From: Deltaproteobacteria bacterium | Lineage (GTDB): Bacteria > Acidobacteriota > Thermoanaerobaculia > Multivoradales > JAHZIX01 | NCBI GenBank assembly: GCA_022601195.1 | Contig: JAHZIX010000017.1 | Coordinates: 248,001-312,000 of the forward strand | Direction of reading: 5' to 3' | DNA: 64,000 nucleotides | In this document: positions 1 through 8,652 of the stretch, one piece after another | How positions within the stretch are numbered: position 1 is the stretch's first letter | How the letters are laid out: each line of letters starts with the position of its first letter | The notes under the pieces: model-generated | The model's database searches: none | What the model was told of the DNA's origin: nothing | What the model saw: only the letters and a program-made list of their open reading frames with translations | Program-made: the position numbers and the translations under genes

Positions 1-207
1 TCCGAAGTCCGCTGCGTCGAGAATCGGAGAGGCTTGCCGAGAAACTCGCTGACAGTGGTCGAGGGTAACACCATCGGGCCTATCGAGCACGACTCTCAAG
101 GTACCCGACTTGAACTCCAAGACTGCTAACTCGCACCCTTCGCTCTCCGCCAGGGCCGCTAGCTCTTCGGCTAGCTCACGGTCGACCCCTATTAGCTCCA
201 TGCCCAT
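1..207 (-). CDS. rimP: Ribosome maturation factor RimP, N-terminal part (cut by window edge)
   Basis: The reverse strand reads 69 open codons from an ATG at 207 to the left edge. The translation carries the RimP N-terminal signature: a GCEL element near residue 25, an LRVVLDRPDGVTLD stretch near 38-51, then a conserved C-x-x-V-S-R element. RimP assists 30S subunit maturation and usually heads a rimP-nusA-infB operon, which would lie beyond the edge. A second ATG two codons in, at 201, is an equally possible start. The gene runs away from htrA, so the roughly 590 bases between them hold divergent control signals. The C-terminal half is not visible. Confidence 0.85.
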   Translation of the reverse strand, partial: MGMELIGVDRELAEELAALAESEGCELAVLEFKSGTLRVVLDRPDGVTLDHCQRVSRQASPILDAADFG

Positions 208-291
208 TCACTCCGGTGCCCGGTTAATTTTTCGGACCGTCTCTCTCAGGCTCGAAGCCCAGGTCGTCGGCCAATAAACTTTGGCACCAAC

Positions 292-315
292 AAAAAAAGT
301 GGGCTGTTTGCCCAC
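292..315 (-). terminator. Intrinsic-terminator-like hairpin in the rimP leader
   Basis: On the reverse strand a 6-bp GC-rich stem (GTGGGC/GCCCAC, 310-315 with 299-304, 5-base loop) is followed by seven T residues (298-292). The hairpin ends 85 bases before the rimP start and points in the same direction as rimP. It therefore ends an upstream transcript or acts as a leader attenuator. Terminator-like hairpins ahead of rimP-nusA operons are known, for example in enterobacteria. Confidence 0.7.
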
Positions 316-734
316 CTTTCTTCTCGCTCATGTGCGAGATAGAGGCGACGTTTAGCCCGCCTAGACGGGACTAAGTTGGCAGTATAGCTCCCACAGTAGT
401 CGAATTCAACCGCGACCGAGAGGAAGTCCTGGTATTCCGGAAGGCTTTTCACGAACATCGGAGGGTGCGAGTCGGCGGGTATGGGCTCGAACGAATACGG
501 GGTGGAGCTGACCCACTGGGATTCCTGCTCCAAATTGAATCTTTGTGCCGATGCTATGGGGTGAGTTGAAGGGAAGATCCCATCCAAGAAAGCTAACAGC
601 TGATCCTATCGACCTCTGCCAAATTGGCATGACGCACCAACCTTCGTCACTATGTATGGTGTCAAGATCAGAATCTAAGTGGACCTTGCGGGGTGAAATC
701 AGGTGTTCTCGGGATTCTCCGCGAATCTGGATAC
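316..734. other. Intergenic region between rimP and htrA, no supported gene
   Basis: No reading frame here has a recognisable domain, a good ribosome binding site and plausible composition together. A 113-codon reverse frame at 246-587 runs through the rimP leader hairpin and is not accepted. The stretch contains the palindrome at 617-629 and a weaker one, GGGA-AGA-TCCC, near 571-581. It must carry the rimP promoter on the reverse strand, but I could not place a convincing -35/-10 pair. Confidence 0.5.
617..629. promoter_or_regulatory. 13-bp perfect palindrome, possible enhancer or operator
   Basis: TGCCAA-A-TTGGCA is a perfect inverted repeat centred at 623. That is about 138 bases upstream of the transcription start predicted from the sigma-54-type element at 735-750, a typical distance for an enhancer bound by an NtrC-family activator. 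It could equally be an operator for the rimP promoter. The binding protein is unknown. Confidence 0.4.
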
Positions 735-750
735 TGGCAAGGTCCTTGCT
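735..750 (+). promoter_or_regulatory. Candidate sigma-54 (-24/-12) promoter for htrA
   Basis: TGGCAAGGTCCTTGCT matches the sigma-54 consensus TGGCACG-N4-TTGCW with one mismatch. It has the required GG-N10-GC spacing (GG at 736-737, GC at 748-749). The implied start near 761 lies 38 bases before the htrA ATG. The next gene downstream of htrA encodes a sigma-54-dependent activator. One caution is that bases 737-749 also form a perfect 13-bp inverted repeat (GCAAGG-T-CCTTGC), so a repressor operator is an alternative reading. Confidence 0.6.
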
Positions 751-798
751 TACATGACGAGAGTCGGAAAATGAGGAACGCCTGGGAGATCATAAGAA

Positions 799-2319
799 AT
801 GCACCAAAACTCGAGCAGTCGCCACTACGTCACCTTTTTTCTACTGGTGGGTGCCGTCGCCTTCGGAATGGTTCTCGCCAGTGGGGCGAAGATTACACCG
901 ACCGCCTTTAGTAGCCCCAACCTTCAATCGGGGCCGGTTGCGGCCTCGCTGGCTGCACCACCGAATCTGCCGAGTTTCGCGGATCTAGCTGAAGCGGTAG
1001 GACCCGCTGTAGTGTCGATTCAGGCGACATCCTTCGAAACGTCTCGGAGGCAGTCCATGGATCCGTTCCAGTTCTTCTTTGGCCCTCGCCGGGGTCCCCA
1101 AGGACAGCAACCACAGCAACCACAGCAGCGAGAGCAGGATGGCCCCGGTAGGCGTTCCGATTCCGGTGGCAGCGGATTTCTGGTCAGCGCCAGCGGTTTA
1201 GTGGTGACCAACGATCACGTCATCCGAGATGCTAGCGATCTCCGAGTCACAGTCAACGATCGTCAGTACAAAGCCACTGTGAAAGGGCAGGATCCGGATA
1301 CGGACATCGCTCTCCTCCAGATCGAGTCCGACGACACCTTCTCTTTTCTCTCCCTTGGCAATAGCGACAGTCTGCGGGTGGGAGATTGGATCATGGTGAT
1401 CGGAAGCCCCTTGGGTTTGGACCACACCGTGACCACTGGTGTGGTGAGCGCCAAAGGACGGAGCATCGGCATCAACCGGGATGCCTCTTTCGAGAATTTC
1501 ATTCAGACCGACGCAGCGATCAACTTTGGTAACTCCGGCGGCCCTCTCGTCAATCTGCGCGGCGAGGTGGTGGGTATCGCCACAGCCATCAACTACGGAG
1601 CTGAGAACATCGGCTTTGCGGTTCCCGTGAGCACTCTGGAACAGATTCTTCCCCAGCTTCGGGATACCGGTAGAGTGGATCGTGGGTACCTAGGAGTGAA
1701 CATCTCCAATCTCGACTACCGTTCCGCGCAAGCCTTTGGCCTCGATGAGCCCAAGGGGGCTCTGGTCGAGAGAGTCACCGAGGACACTCCCGCCGAGAAG
1801 GCTGGCCTGGAGCCCGGAGACATTATTCTCGAAGCGGATGGCAAAGAGATCGAGGAAACCCGGAATCTCATCGAGTACGTTGCCGCCAAGCGGCCTGAGA
1901 CCAAGGTTAATCTGAAAGTTCTGCGAGACGGCAAGAGAATCAGCAAGGTGGTCACTCTTGCCCAGCGCCCTGGGAATGGTCCGGCGGCTGAGAGCGACGG
2001 CCCGGAAGAAGATGCTGGCATCGAATGGTTGGGCTTGCGCTACCAGGACCTCACTCCAGCGGCTCGCAGCCAGCATGGGATCAGCGAGGACGTGGAAGGT
2101 GTTTGGGTGGTTCAGGTATCCCAGGACAGCCCATTCTTCGAGCAGGGGGTACGGCCTGGCCTCCTCATTACGTCAGTCAACGGAAAGCGCGTCTCCAACG
2201 TTCGAGAATTCGATGAGATCGTCCGCAAGGCTGGTTCCGGATCCGTCATGCGTATTTATGTCGAGAGCTTGGGCGAGCAGGGCTCCCAGGGTCGATTCGT
2301 CTTCGTTCCGGTGCCCTAG
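799..2319 (+). CDS. htrA: Periplasmic serine protease/chaperone of the DegP/HtrA (Do) family
   Basis: The 506-residue product has the DegP/HtrA layout. A hydrophobic export segment lies at about 10-30, followed by a Gln/Pro-rich linker (about 98-118), a trypsin-like domain and two PDZ domains (about 285-380 and 405-495). The catalytic triad is visible as H140 in TNDHV, D169 in DTDIALL and S246 in GNSGGP. The family degrades or refolds damaged envelope proteins in the periplasm. The ATG at 799 is preceded by a weak purine-rich site. A sigma-54-type promoter element lies upstream, an NtrC-family gene follows, and a clear terminator separates the two. Substrates cannot be inferred. Confidence 0.95.
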   Translation: MHQNSSSRHYVTFFLLVGAVAFGMVLASGAKITPTAFSSPNLQSGPVAASLAAPPNLPSFADLAEAVGPAVVSIQATSFETSRRQSMDPFQFFFGPRRGPQGQQPQQPQQREQDGPGRRSDSGGSGFLVSASGLVVTNDHVIRDASDLRVTVNDRQYKATVKGQDPDTDIALLQIESDDTFSFLSLGNSDSLRVGDWIMVIGSPLGLDHTVTTGVVSAKGRSIGINRDASFENFIQTDAAINFGNSGGPLVNLRGEVVGIATAINYGAENIGFAVPVSTLEQILPQLRDTGRVDRGYLGVNISNLDYRSAQAFGLDEPKGALVERVTEDTPAEKAGLEPGDIILEADGKEIEETRNLIEYVAAKRPETKVNLKVLRDGKRISKVVTLAQRPGNGPAAESDGPEEDAGIEWLGLRYQDLTPAARSQHGISEDVEGVWVVQVSQDSPFFEQGVRPGLLITSVNGKRVSNVREFDEIVRKAGSGSVMRIYVESLGEQGSQGRFVFVPVP

Positions 2320-2361
2320 GAGCATCGAGATAGAGGAATCTCTCGGCTGAGAGATCGAGAG

Positions 2362-2393
2362 AAAGGCCGGTTGCCCATGCAGCCGGCCTTTTT
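2362..2393 (+). terminator. Intrinsic terminator after htrA
   Basis: An 8-bp perfect stem, AAGGCCGG (2363-2370) with CCGGCCTT (2383-2390), is extended by one A-T pair and followed by a T run at 2389-2393. It lies 43 bases past the htrA stop and separates htrA from the NtrC-family gene. Confidence 0.85.
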
Positions 2394-2449
2394 ACGATTC
2401 CTCACTTCGAAAGGCGCTCTCTCTAGAAGAGAGTTATTCCCAACCTCCC

Positions 2450-2466
2450 GTAGCAGCTCCTGCTAC
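2450..2466. promoter_or_regulatory. 17-bp palindrome upstream of the NtrC-family gene
   Basis: GTAGCAG-CTC-CTGCTAC is a perfect 7-bp inverted repeat ending 29 bases before the start at 2496. A second inverted repeat, CTCTCT-CTAGA-AGAGAG (2417-2433), lies just upstream. Both sit in the only untranslated region ahead of the activator gene, so an operator, possibly autoregulatory, is plausible but untested. Confidence 0.4.
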
Positions 2467-2495
2467 CTGGCTCTTTTCGTATAAGGTTAGAGCGC

Positions 2496-3872
2496 ATGAG
2501 TGAAAAAGAAACGTCCCATCGCCCAACCGTCCTGATCGTTGATGACGAAGCTTCGATTCGCGACAGCCTGACCATGATCCTCGAGTATGAGGGGTACCGG
2601 GTCAAGGAAGCCTCCGGAGGTGCGGAGGCGTTGGTGCGAGTCGGCAGTCGTACCCCCGATGCGGTTCTACTCGATATCAAGATGCCAGAAATGGATGGCC
2701 TGGCGGTACTGAAAGCCTTTCGGGAACGCGGCTATGAGATGCCGGTGCTGATGATTACCGGCCACGGTGACGTCGACACTGCTGTCGAAGCTACCCGCAG
2801 CGGCGCTTTCGATTTCTTCGAGAAGCCGTTACAAAGGGATCGGGTGCTCCTCTCCCTTCGCAACGCGGTGGAGAGCTTTCAACTCAAGCGAGAGAACCGG
2901 GCTTTACGCCATCAGCCGGATGACCTGATTGGTGAGTCCTCGACCATGCGGCGGTTGCGGGAGACCATCGATCGGGCCGCACCGACCCCTGCCACGGTGT
3001 TGATCACGGGCGAAAGCGGTACCGGCAAAGAGCTCGTAGCACGGTCCATTCACCGCAAGAGTCGGCGTAGTGACAATACCTTTGTCCAGGTGAACTGTGC
3101 TGCCATCCCAGAGGAACTCATCGAGTCTGAGCTTTTTGGGCACGAGAAGGGAAGTTTCACCGGTGCAGTGCGGCGCCAGCTGGGTAAGTTCGTCGTAGCG
3201 GATGGCGGGACTATCTTCCTCGATGAGATCGGCGACATGTCTCAACGAACCCAGGCGAAGGTTCTGAGAGTACTGCAAAACGGCGAGGTCGAACCGGTAG
3301 GAGCGGCCACCACCGTGCAAGTCGATGTTCGGGTGGTTGCCGCCACCCATCGCGACCTGGAACAAGAGATCGCTGATGGCAATTTCCGCGAGGACCTCTT
3401 CTACCGGCTCAACGTGCTGCCCATCAGGACTCCTCCTCTACGGGAGCGCCTGGAAGACGTAGATCTCCTGGTGACCTACTTCCTGCGCCGCTATGCGGAG
3501 GCGAATAACTACCGGTCGAAGGAGTTCAACAAAGACGCCCTGGAGCACCTACGGAGCCTTCCCTGGAAAGGGAACGTTCGAGAGTTAAAGAACCTGGTGG
3601 AACGGCTGCTCATTTTGTCCCCAGGGGAGTCCGTCACCTCCGAGGACGTCATGGCTGCGATCGGGAGAGGACGAGCGGAGCTCTCCGGGGCCCTGTCTGC
3701 CGCCAAGACGCTGAGAGAATTTCGCGAGACTGCCGAGCGACTTTTCCTGATCCGGAAGCTGGAAGAGAACGGCTGGAATGTCACCCAGACGGCCCAAGCC
3801 ATCGATACCCCTCGGAGCAACCTCTACAAGAAGATGGAGCAGTACGACATCAAACGCAACGAGAGCGGCTAG
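2496..3872 (+). CDS. Sigma-54-dependent response regulator, NtrC family
   Basis: The 458-residue protein has three modules. A receiver domain (about 10-125) has the acidic pair D16-D17, phosphoacceptor D60 and conserved K110. An AAA+ sigma-54 interaction domain (about 145-370) has Walker A GESGTGKE at 172-179, the sigma-54 contact loop GSFTGA, and the GTIFLDEIGD Walker B. A Fis-type helix-turn-helix follows at the C terminus (about 415-455). Such proteins hydrolyse ATP to open sigma-54 promoters when phosphorylated by a partner histidine kinase. No kinase is adjacent, so the signal is unknown. The htrA promoter, itself sigma-54-like, is an obvious candidate target. The start at 2496 has AAGG 9 bases upstream. 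Confidence 0.92.
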   Translation: MSEKETSHRPTVLIVDDEASIRDSLTMILEYEGYRVKEASGGAEALVRVGSRTPDAVLLDIKMPEMDGLAVLKAFRERGYEMPVLMITGHGDVDTAVEATRSGAFDFFEKPLQRDRVLLSLRNAVESFQLKRENRALRHQPDDLIGESSTMRRLRETIDRAAPTPATVLITGESGTGKELVARSIHRKSRRSDNTFVQVNCAAIPEELIESELFGHEKGSFTGAVRRQLGKFVVADGGTIFLDEIGDMSQRTQAKVLRVLQNGEVEPVGAATTVQVDVRVVAATHRDLEQEIADGNFREDLFYRLNVLPIRTPPLRERLEDVDLLVTYFLRRYAEANNYRSKEFNKDALEHLRSLPWKGNVRELKNLVERLLILSPGESVTSEDVMAAIGRGRAELSGALSAAKTLREFRETAERLFLIRKLEENGWNVTQTAQAIDTPRSNLYKKMEQYDIKRNESG

Positions 3873-4130
3873 GACTCTCCAACGGCCGGGATTCTCGGCA
3901 GCTTGGCGCTCGCTCGAGGTCACTCTTCAATGACCGGGTCTCGACGATGACGCTTCCTTGGGGCGCGGGATTCCTTTCTTCTCTAACCCTCCTCGCCTCC
4001 GCTCGAAGGCTAACTTTCCTCGCGGCTATTTCGTCCTCCGGAAGGAGGAGGGAAAGATGCTAGGATCGAACCCTCTGGAGAGCGGCCCAGGTGCTGCCTC
4101 GAAGCCAAAACAACGAAGGAATTGGATGCT

Positions 4131-5276
4131 ATGCATATCGAGCTCAATGAAGAGCAGGAACTCCTGCGCGAGACCGTTCGGCGATTTGCCGACGAGGTGG
4201 TCAAACCCAAGGCGAAGGAGATCGATGAAACTGGTGAATTCCCTATGGACTTCTACCGGCAGGCCGGAGAGCTTGGCCTGGCGGGGGTTTGTGTGCCGGA
4301 AGAACACGGCGGCGCTGGAATGGATGTCGTCTCCTACACCCTGGTGATCGAAGAGATTAGCCGGGTTTGCGCTTCCAGCGGAGTCATCTTGTCGGTGAAT
4401 AACTCCTTGGTTTGTGATCCGATCCAACGTTTTGCCACCGCGGAGCAGAAGCAGGAGTTTCTGGTTCCTCTCGCCAAAGGCGAGAAACTAGGCTGTTTTG
4501 CTTTGACCGAGCCGGGAGCGGGTAGCGATGCGGCAGCCCTCCGCAGTACCGCGGTTCGGGAAGGCGATCACTATGTTCTCAACGGCAACAAGGTCTTCAT
4601 CACCAATGGCACCCACGCCGACATAGCTCTGGTCTTTGCCAGTGTCGACCTGGAGCAGAAGCATCGTGGAATCACCGCATTTCTGGTCCCTATGGACACA
4701 CCTGGCTTTTCTCGAGGCGGCCATGAGGTCAAGTTGGGAGTGAACGCTTCTGGAACCACCGAATTAGCCTTTGAAGACATGCGAATCCCGGCGAGTTGGA
4801 GGCTGGGAGAAGAGGGAGAGGGCTTCAAGGTCGCCATGTCGACCCTGGATGGCGGGCGAATCGGTATTGCAGCCCAGGCTTTGGGTATCGCTCAGGGAGC
4901 CTACGAAGAAGCGGTGGCCTACTCCAAGGATCGGGAACAATTTGGCCGCTCACTATCGAATTTCCAGGCCATTCAATTCTATCTGGCCGACATGTCCACG
5001 GAGATCGACGCCGCTCGGTTGTTGACCTGGAAAGCCGCCTGGACGAAACAGAGCCAGAAGCGCTATACCCTCGAAGCGGCTCAGGCCAAGTTGTTCGCTG
5101 CGGAAATGGCTCAGCGGGTCACCAACAAGGCGCTGCAGATTCACGGTGGATATGGCTACACTCGGGACTACAACGTCGAACGCTATTTCCGCGACGCTCG
5201 CATTACCGAAATCTATGAAGGCACCAGCGAGGTTCACAAGATGGTGATCGCTGACTGGGTGCTGAACAAGGCATAA
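4131..5276 (+). CDS. Acyl-CoA dehydrogenase (short/branched-chain type)
   Basis: The 381-residue protein aligns over its whole length with the FAD-dependent acyl-CoA dehydrogenase family. It has the LTEPGAGSDA flavin-contact element near 126-135, the QIHGGYGYTRDY element, and IYEGTSE near the C terminus, where the Glu (about 363) is the expected catalytic base. The enzyme would introduce the alpha-beta double bond in an acyl-CoA and pass electrons to ETF. The ATG at 4131 is preferred because AAGGA (4116-4120) lies 10 bases upstream; a TTG three codons earlier sits too close to that site. A second dehydrogenase starts 14 bases after the stop and mutase genes follow, which suggests a branched-chain or odd-chain acyl-CoA substrate. 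Confidence 0.93.
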   Translation: MHIELNEEQELLRETVRRFADEVVKPKAKEIDETGEFPMDFYRQAGELGLAGVCVPEEHGGAGMDVVSYTLVIEEISRVCASSGVILSVNNSLVCDPIQRFATAEQKQEFLVPLAKGEKLGCFALTEPGAGSDAAALRSTAVREGDHYVLNGNKVFITNGTHADIALVFASVDLEQKHRGITAFLVPMDTPGFSRGGHEVKLGVNASGTTELAFEDMRIPASWRLGEEGEGFKVAMSTLDGGRIGIAAQALGIAQGAYEEAVAYSKDREQFGRSLSNFQAIQFYLADMSTEIDAARLLTWKAAWTKQSQKRYTLEAAQAKLFAAEMAQRVTNKALQIHGGYGYTRDYNVERYFRDARITEIYEGTSEVHKMVIADWVLNKA

Positions 5277-5290
5277 GGGGCAGCCAAAGT

Positions 5291-6433
5291 ATGGACTTCG
5301 GCTTCGATGAAGAACAAGAGCTGATCCGGGACCAGGTCCGGCGTTTCGCCGAGGAACGGATCGCTCCCGGGGTTCGCCAGCGAGACCAGGATCATGAGTT
5401 TCCCGCCGAGGTCCTCGCTGAGATGGGAGAGCTGGGACTCCTGGGGATGATGGTACCCGAGTCCTACGACGGGGCTGAGCTCGATCCACTGACCTACTGT
5501 GTGGCGATCGAGGAAGTAGCCCGGATCTGCCCTGCCACCGCGGTCACGATGAGCGTGACCAACTCCGTCTGTTGTTGGCCCATCGCTCGCTTTGGTAGTG
5601 AGCTTCTCAAGACCTCCGTCTTGAAAGAACTAGCGAGTGGGGAAGCTCTCGGCGGTTTTGGCTTAACGGAACCCGGTTCCGGAAGCGATGCTGGCAGCAT
5701 GAAGACGACGGCTCAGAGGGATGGGGATAGCTGGATCCTCAACGGCGAGAAGGCTTGGATCACCAACGCTGGGCCGGGGAAGTACTTCGTGGTCCTGGCG
5801 ATTTCAGATCCACAGGCTGGGAAGAAGGGCATCAGCGCCTTCGTGGTACCCGCGAGCTCTCCAGGATTCTCTGTGGGCACCTCCGAGGAGAAATTGGGGC
5901 TCAAGGCCTCGCGCACGGCGCCCCTCTATTTTTCGGACTGCCGGATTCCTGCTGCCAATCTCCTGGGAGAGGAAGGCAAGGGCTTGCGTATCGCTTTGGC
6001 CACCCTGGACCACTCCCGCCTGGGGATCGCCGCCCAAGCCGTTGGAATCCATCAAAGAGCCTTAGAACTGGCCGTCGAGTATGCCAAGGAGAGGGTTCAA
6101 TTTGGAGTTCCCATCGCCAAGCATCAGGCGATTCAATTCTCCATCGCTCAAATGGCCACCGAGTTGGCTGCGGCTCGTGAGCTGACATACCACGCTGCCT
6201 CGGTGGCAGAATCGAGTCGCCAAGCCGGAAGATTGGCTGCTCAGGCCAAGGTTTACGCCAGTGAAGCGGCCAATCGAGCTTGTTTCGCCTCTCTTCAAAT
6301 TCACGGTGGCAATGGTTTCTGCGAAGACTACGACATCGCCCGGCTCTATCGAGACGTGCGAGTAACGACGATTTACGAGGGGACCAGCGAAATGCAGCGT
6401 CTGGTCATCGCTCGACACATCTTGAACTCCTAG
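5291..6433 (+). CDS. Acyl-CoA dehydrogenase, second paralogue
   Basis: This 380-residue acyl-CoA dehydrogenase is related to the gene just upstream but clearly diverged. The family landmarks are present: LTEPGSGSDAG, QIHGGNGFCEDYD, and IYEGTSEMQ with the presumed catalytic Glu near 363. It starts 14 bases after the preceding stop and is followed 95 bases later by the methylmalonyl-CoA mutase small subunit. The five genes from 4131 to 11918 therefore look like one catabolic transcription unit. The paired dehydrogenases probably differ in acyl chain preference, for example isobutyryl-, 2-methylbutyryl- or isovaleryl-CoA. The sequence does not allow a choice. Confidence 0.92.
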   Translation: MDFGFDEEQELIRDQVRRFAEERIAPGVRQRDQDHEFPAEVLAEMGELGLLGMMVPESYDGAELDPLTYCVAIEEVARICPATAVTMSVTNSVCCWPIARFGSELLKTSVLKELASGEALGGFGLTEPGSGSDAGSMKTTAQRDGDSWILNGEKAWITNAGPGKYFVVLAISDPQAGKKGISAFVVPASSPGFSVGTSEEKLGLKASRTAPLYFSDCRIPAANLLGEEGKGLRIALATLDHSRLGIAAQAVGIHQRALELAVEYAKERVQFGVPIAKHQAIQFSIAQMATELAAARELTYHAASVAESSRQAGRLAAQAKVYASEAANRACFASLQIHGGNGFCEDYDIARLYRDVRVTTIYEGTSEMQRLVIARHILNS

Positions 6434-6528
6434 CAGCTCGTGGTGAGACTCACTCCGCCTGTAAACGAGCCTTTGGCGGCGGGTTCGGTAGCTACCTTGA
6501 TGGGAGCGCCCTAACCCAGGGAGAAACG

Positions 6529-8652
6529 ATGGCCACTGATTCCACCTGGGATAGCTTTCCTCGCCGCACCTGGGAGGATTGGCGTCGATCTCTCGATTCC
6601 CCAGGAGTCGAGCCAGGGAACAACCGTACCTACGAGAAGCTAACCAGCCTCTCTTTGGATGGCTTTCCCATTCAGCCTCTCTACGGCCCCGAGGAGACCT
6701 CCTCGGAATCTATCGATCGTTCTCTTCTCCTCAAGCTCGACGCACAGCCCGGCAAGGGGTGGCAGCCCGGCAATAAGTGGAGAAGAGTGGCTGAGTTAGC
6801 TCACCCTTCCCTCCAACAAACGCTCCTGGCTCTGGAGGACGAGGCGACCCGTGGCTTGGAGGGAGTCTGGCTACGATTCGACGATCTGCTGCGAAATGGA
6901 GTTTTCCCACTAGATCTTTCCCTTGAAGAGGCCCAGGTACGGCTAGCCCAAAGAGGGCTGTGTCTACCGAATAGGGAGTCCCTAACGCGGCTGCTGGGAG
7001 AACTAGACCTTCCTGGCTGTCACCTCTACTTGGACCCAGGGAGAGGATCTCTCGCAGCGACCGCGTTGCTCATCGACGCCCTCGGGACCGGAGGTGGAGA
7101 AGCGGCCGGGGTGGAGCTGAAAGAGGTCCAAGGCAGCCTGGGCTGTGACCCTCTGTCGGATGCCGCTCGAGGAGCGGCGATGCCGGGAGCTGCTTCCCTG
7201 TTCCGAGACCTTGCGGTGCTGGCTCAGTGGACCACCAACTCAGCTCCCGGGCTGCGGCCGGGAATGGTTTCGACAGCCGTCTTTCACCATGCTGGCGCCT
7301 CGCCAGGGCAGGAGTTGGGTATCGCTATGGCTTCAGGCTTTGCCCAAATGAAGGCTATCGGGGAAGCCCTTGGTGAAGGAGGAGACGCTGCCAGGCAAAT
7401 TCTGTTCTCTTTTCCCATCACTGGAGATCTCTTCGGCGAGTGCGCGAAGCTCCGGGCGGCGCGCCTGATGTGGGCCCGGTTGGTCGGGGAGTGTGGCGGT
7501 TCTCGGCAAGCCCAGAGAATGGCTCTCCATGCTCGAACTTCCTGGCGGACAGCAACCCTGTTCGATCGCGGCGTCAACGCCCTCCGCGGCACCGTAGAGA
7601 CCTTTGCTGCCGTCTTGGGAGGGGCCGATGCCATCTCGACAGCGCCCTTTGATGAAGCTCTCGGGCCAGGGAGTCGCTTTAGCGGAAAGGTAGCCGCCAA
7701 CACCCAGTTGATTCTGCGAGAAGAAAGCTTTCTCGACCGGGTGGGAGATCCTGCTGCTGGGAGCTGGTATGTGGAGGCTCTCACCGGGCAGCTCGCTGAG
7801 GCTGGCTGGAAGTACTTTCAGAGCATCGAGGCTCAGGGAGGTTTGGTCGAAGCCCTGTGCCAGGGGGCTGTGCACCGAGATATTGCAGCGATGGCCGCTC
7901 GGCGAAGAGAGCAGCTTGCCACTCGGGCCCGCGGGATTACGGGCATTTCCGAGTTCCCCCATTTGAAGGAAGCCCCCTTCGAACATTCCACCAAGGATGA
8001 GGCTCACCAAGCTGTGAGGAAATACCTGGCCGGGCTAAAAGAGGAGCGAGTGGGCAGTCCAGCTCCTCCAAAAGAGAAAAGGAATCCCCTTCAGGAAGCG
8101 AGGGATGCCCTGGCTGACGGAGCGCCCTTGGCTCTGGTGTCTCGCAACTCTGCCGCTGGGGATCTGCGACCTTGGCCACAGGGTCCTTTGGTTGGAGAGC
8201 GAGATTCAGAGCCCTTCGAGAATCTCCGCGCGGCCAGCGATGAGGTGCTTCGGAGAACGGGCCTGCGGCCGCGAGTGTTCCTCGCCAACCTTGGATCCTT
8301 CCGCTCCCACCGACTGCGCTCCGGCTTCGCCCGCCGGTTCTTACAAATTGCCGGGATTGAATGTGAGCTTTCCCAAGAGCTTCAGAATGAAAAGGCCGCG
8401 GCGGACGCCTGGGCTCTTTCTTCCTTGCCGGTGGTGGTTCTTTGCGGGGCCGACGAGGTCTATCAGAGCCTTGCCGCTCCAGTCGCTCGGGAGTTGATCG
8501 AGAGAGGAGCTGGAAGGGTTCTATTGGCTGGAAGGCCGGGAGAGGAGGAATCAGAGTGGAAGCGGGCAGGCATCAGCGGCTATCTCTTCTTGGGAATGAA
8601 CACGGTGAAGACCCTACGGCAGCTCCTGATCGAGTTGGGAGCTGAGCTATGA
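6529..8652 (+). CDS. mutA: Methylmalonyl-CoA mutase small (beta) subunit
   Basis: The 707-residue protein resembles the non-catalytic subunit of heterodimeric methylmalonyl-CoA mutase: a TIM-barrel-like core followed by a C-terminal domain related to B12-binding domains. The cobalamin motif DxHxxG is absent there (the equivalent stretch reads near [11 protein letters not shown]), as expected for the beta subunit. The ATG at 6529 has AGGGAG about 8 bases upstream; the open frame extends further upstream into the dehydrogenase gene but without support. Its stop overlaps the start of the large subunit (ATGA), which implies coupled translation and 1:1 assembly. Confidence 0.92.
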   Translation: MATDSTWDSFPRRTWEDWRRSLDSPGVEPGNNRTYEKLTSLSLDGFPIQPLYGPEETSSESIDRSLLLKLDAQPGKGWQPGNKWRRVAELAHPSLQQTLLALEDEATRGLEGVWLRFDDLLRNGVFPLDLSLEEAQVRLAQRGLCLPNRESLTRLLGELDLPGCHLYLDPGRGSLAATALLIDALGTGGGEAAGVELKEVQGSLGCDPLSDAARGAAMPGAASLFRDLAVLAQWTTNSAPGLRPGMVSTAVFHHAGASPGQELGIAMASGFAQMKAIGEALGEGGDAARQILFSFPITGDLFGECAKLRAARLMWARLVGECGGSRQAQRMALHARTSWRTATLFDRGVNALRGTVETFAAVLGGADAISTAPFDEALGPGSRFSGKVAANTQLILREESFLDRVGDPAAGSWYVEALTGQLAEAGWKYFQSIEAQGGLVEALCQGAVHRDIAAMAARRREQLATRARGITGISEFPHLKEAPFEHSTKDEAHQAVRKYLAGLKEERVGSPAPPKEKRNPLQEARDALADGAPLALVSRNSAAGDLRPWPQGPLVGERDSEPFENLRAASDEVLRRTGLRPRVFLANLGSFRSHRLRSGFARRFLQIAGIECELSQELQNEKAAADAWALSSLPVVVLCGADEVYQSLAAPVARELIERGAGRVLLAGRPGEEESEWKRAGISGYLFLGMNTVKTLRQLLIELGAEL

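Noticed and set aside
246..587. 113-codon reverse-strand frame upstream of rimP
   Set aside because: It reads through the hairpin and T tract of the rimP leader, has no recognisable domain, and its composition is not convincing.
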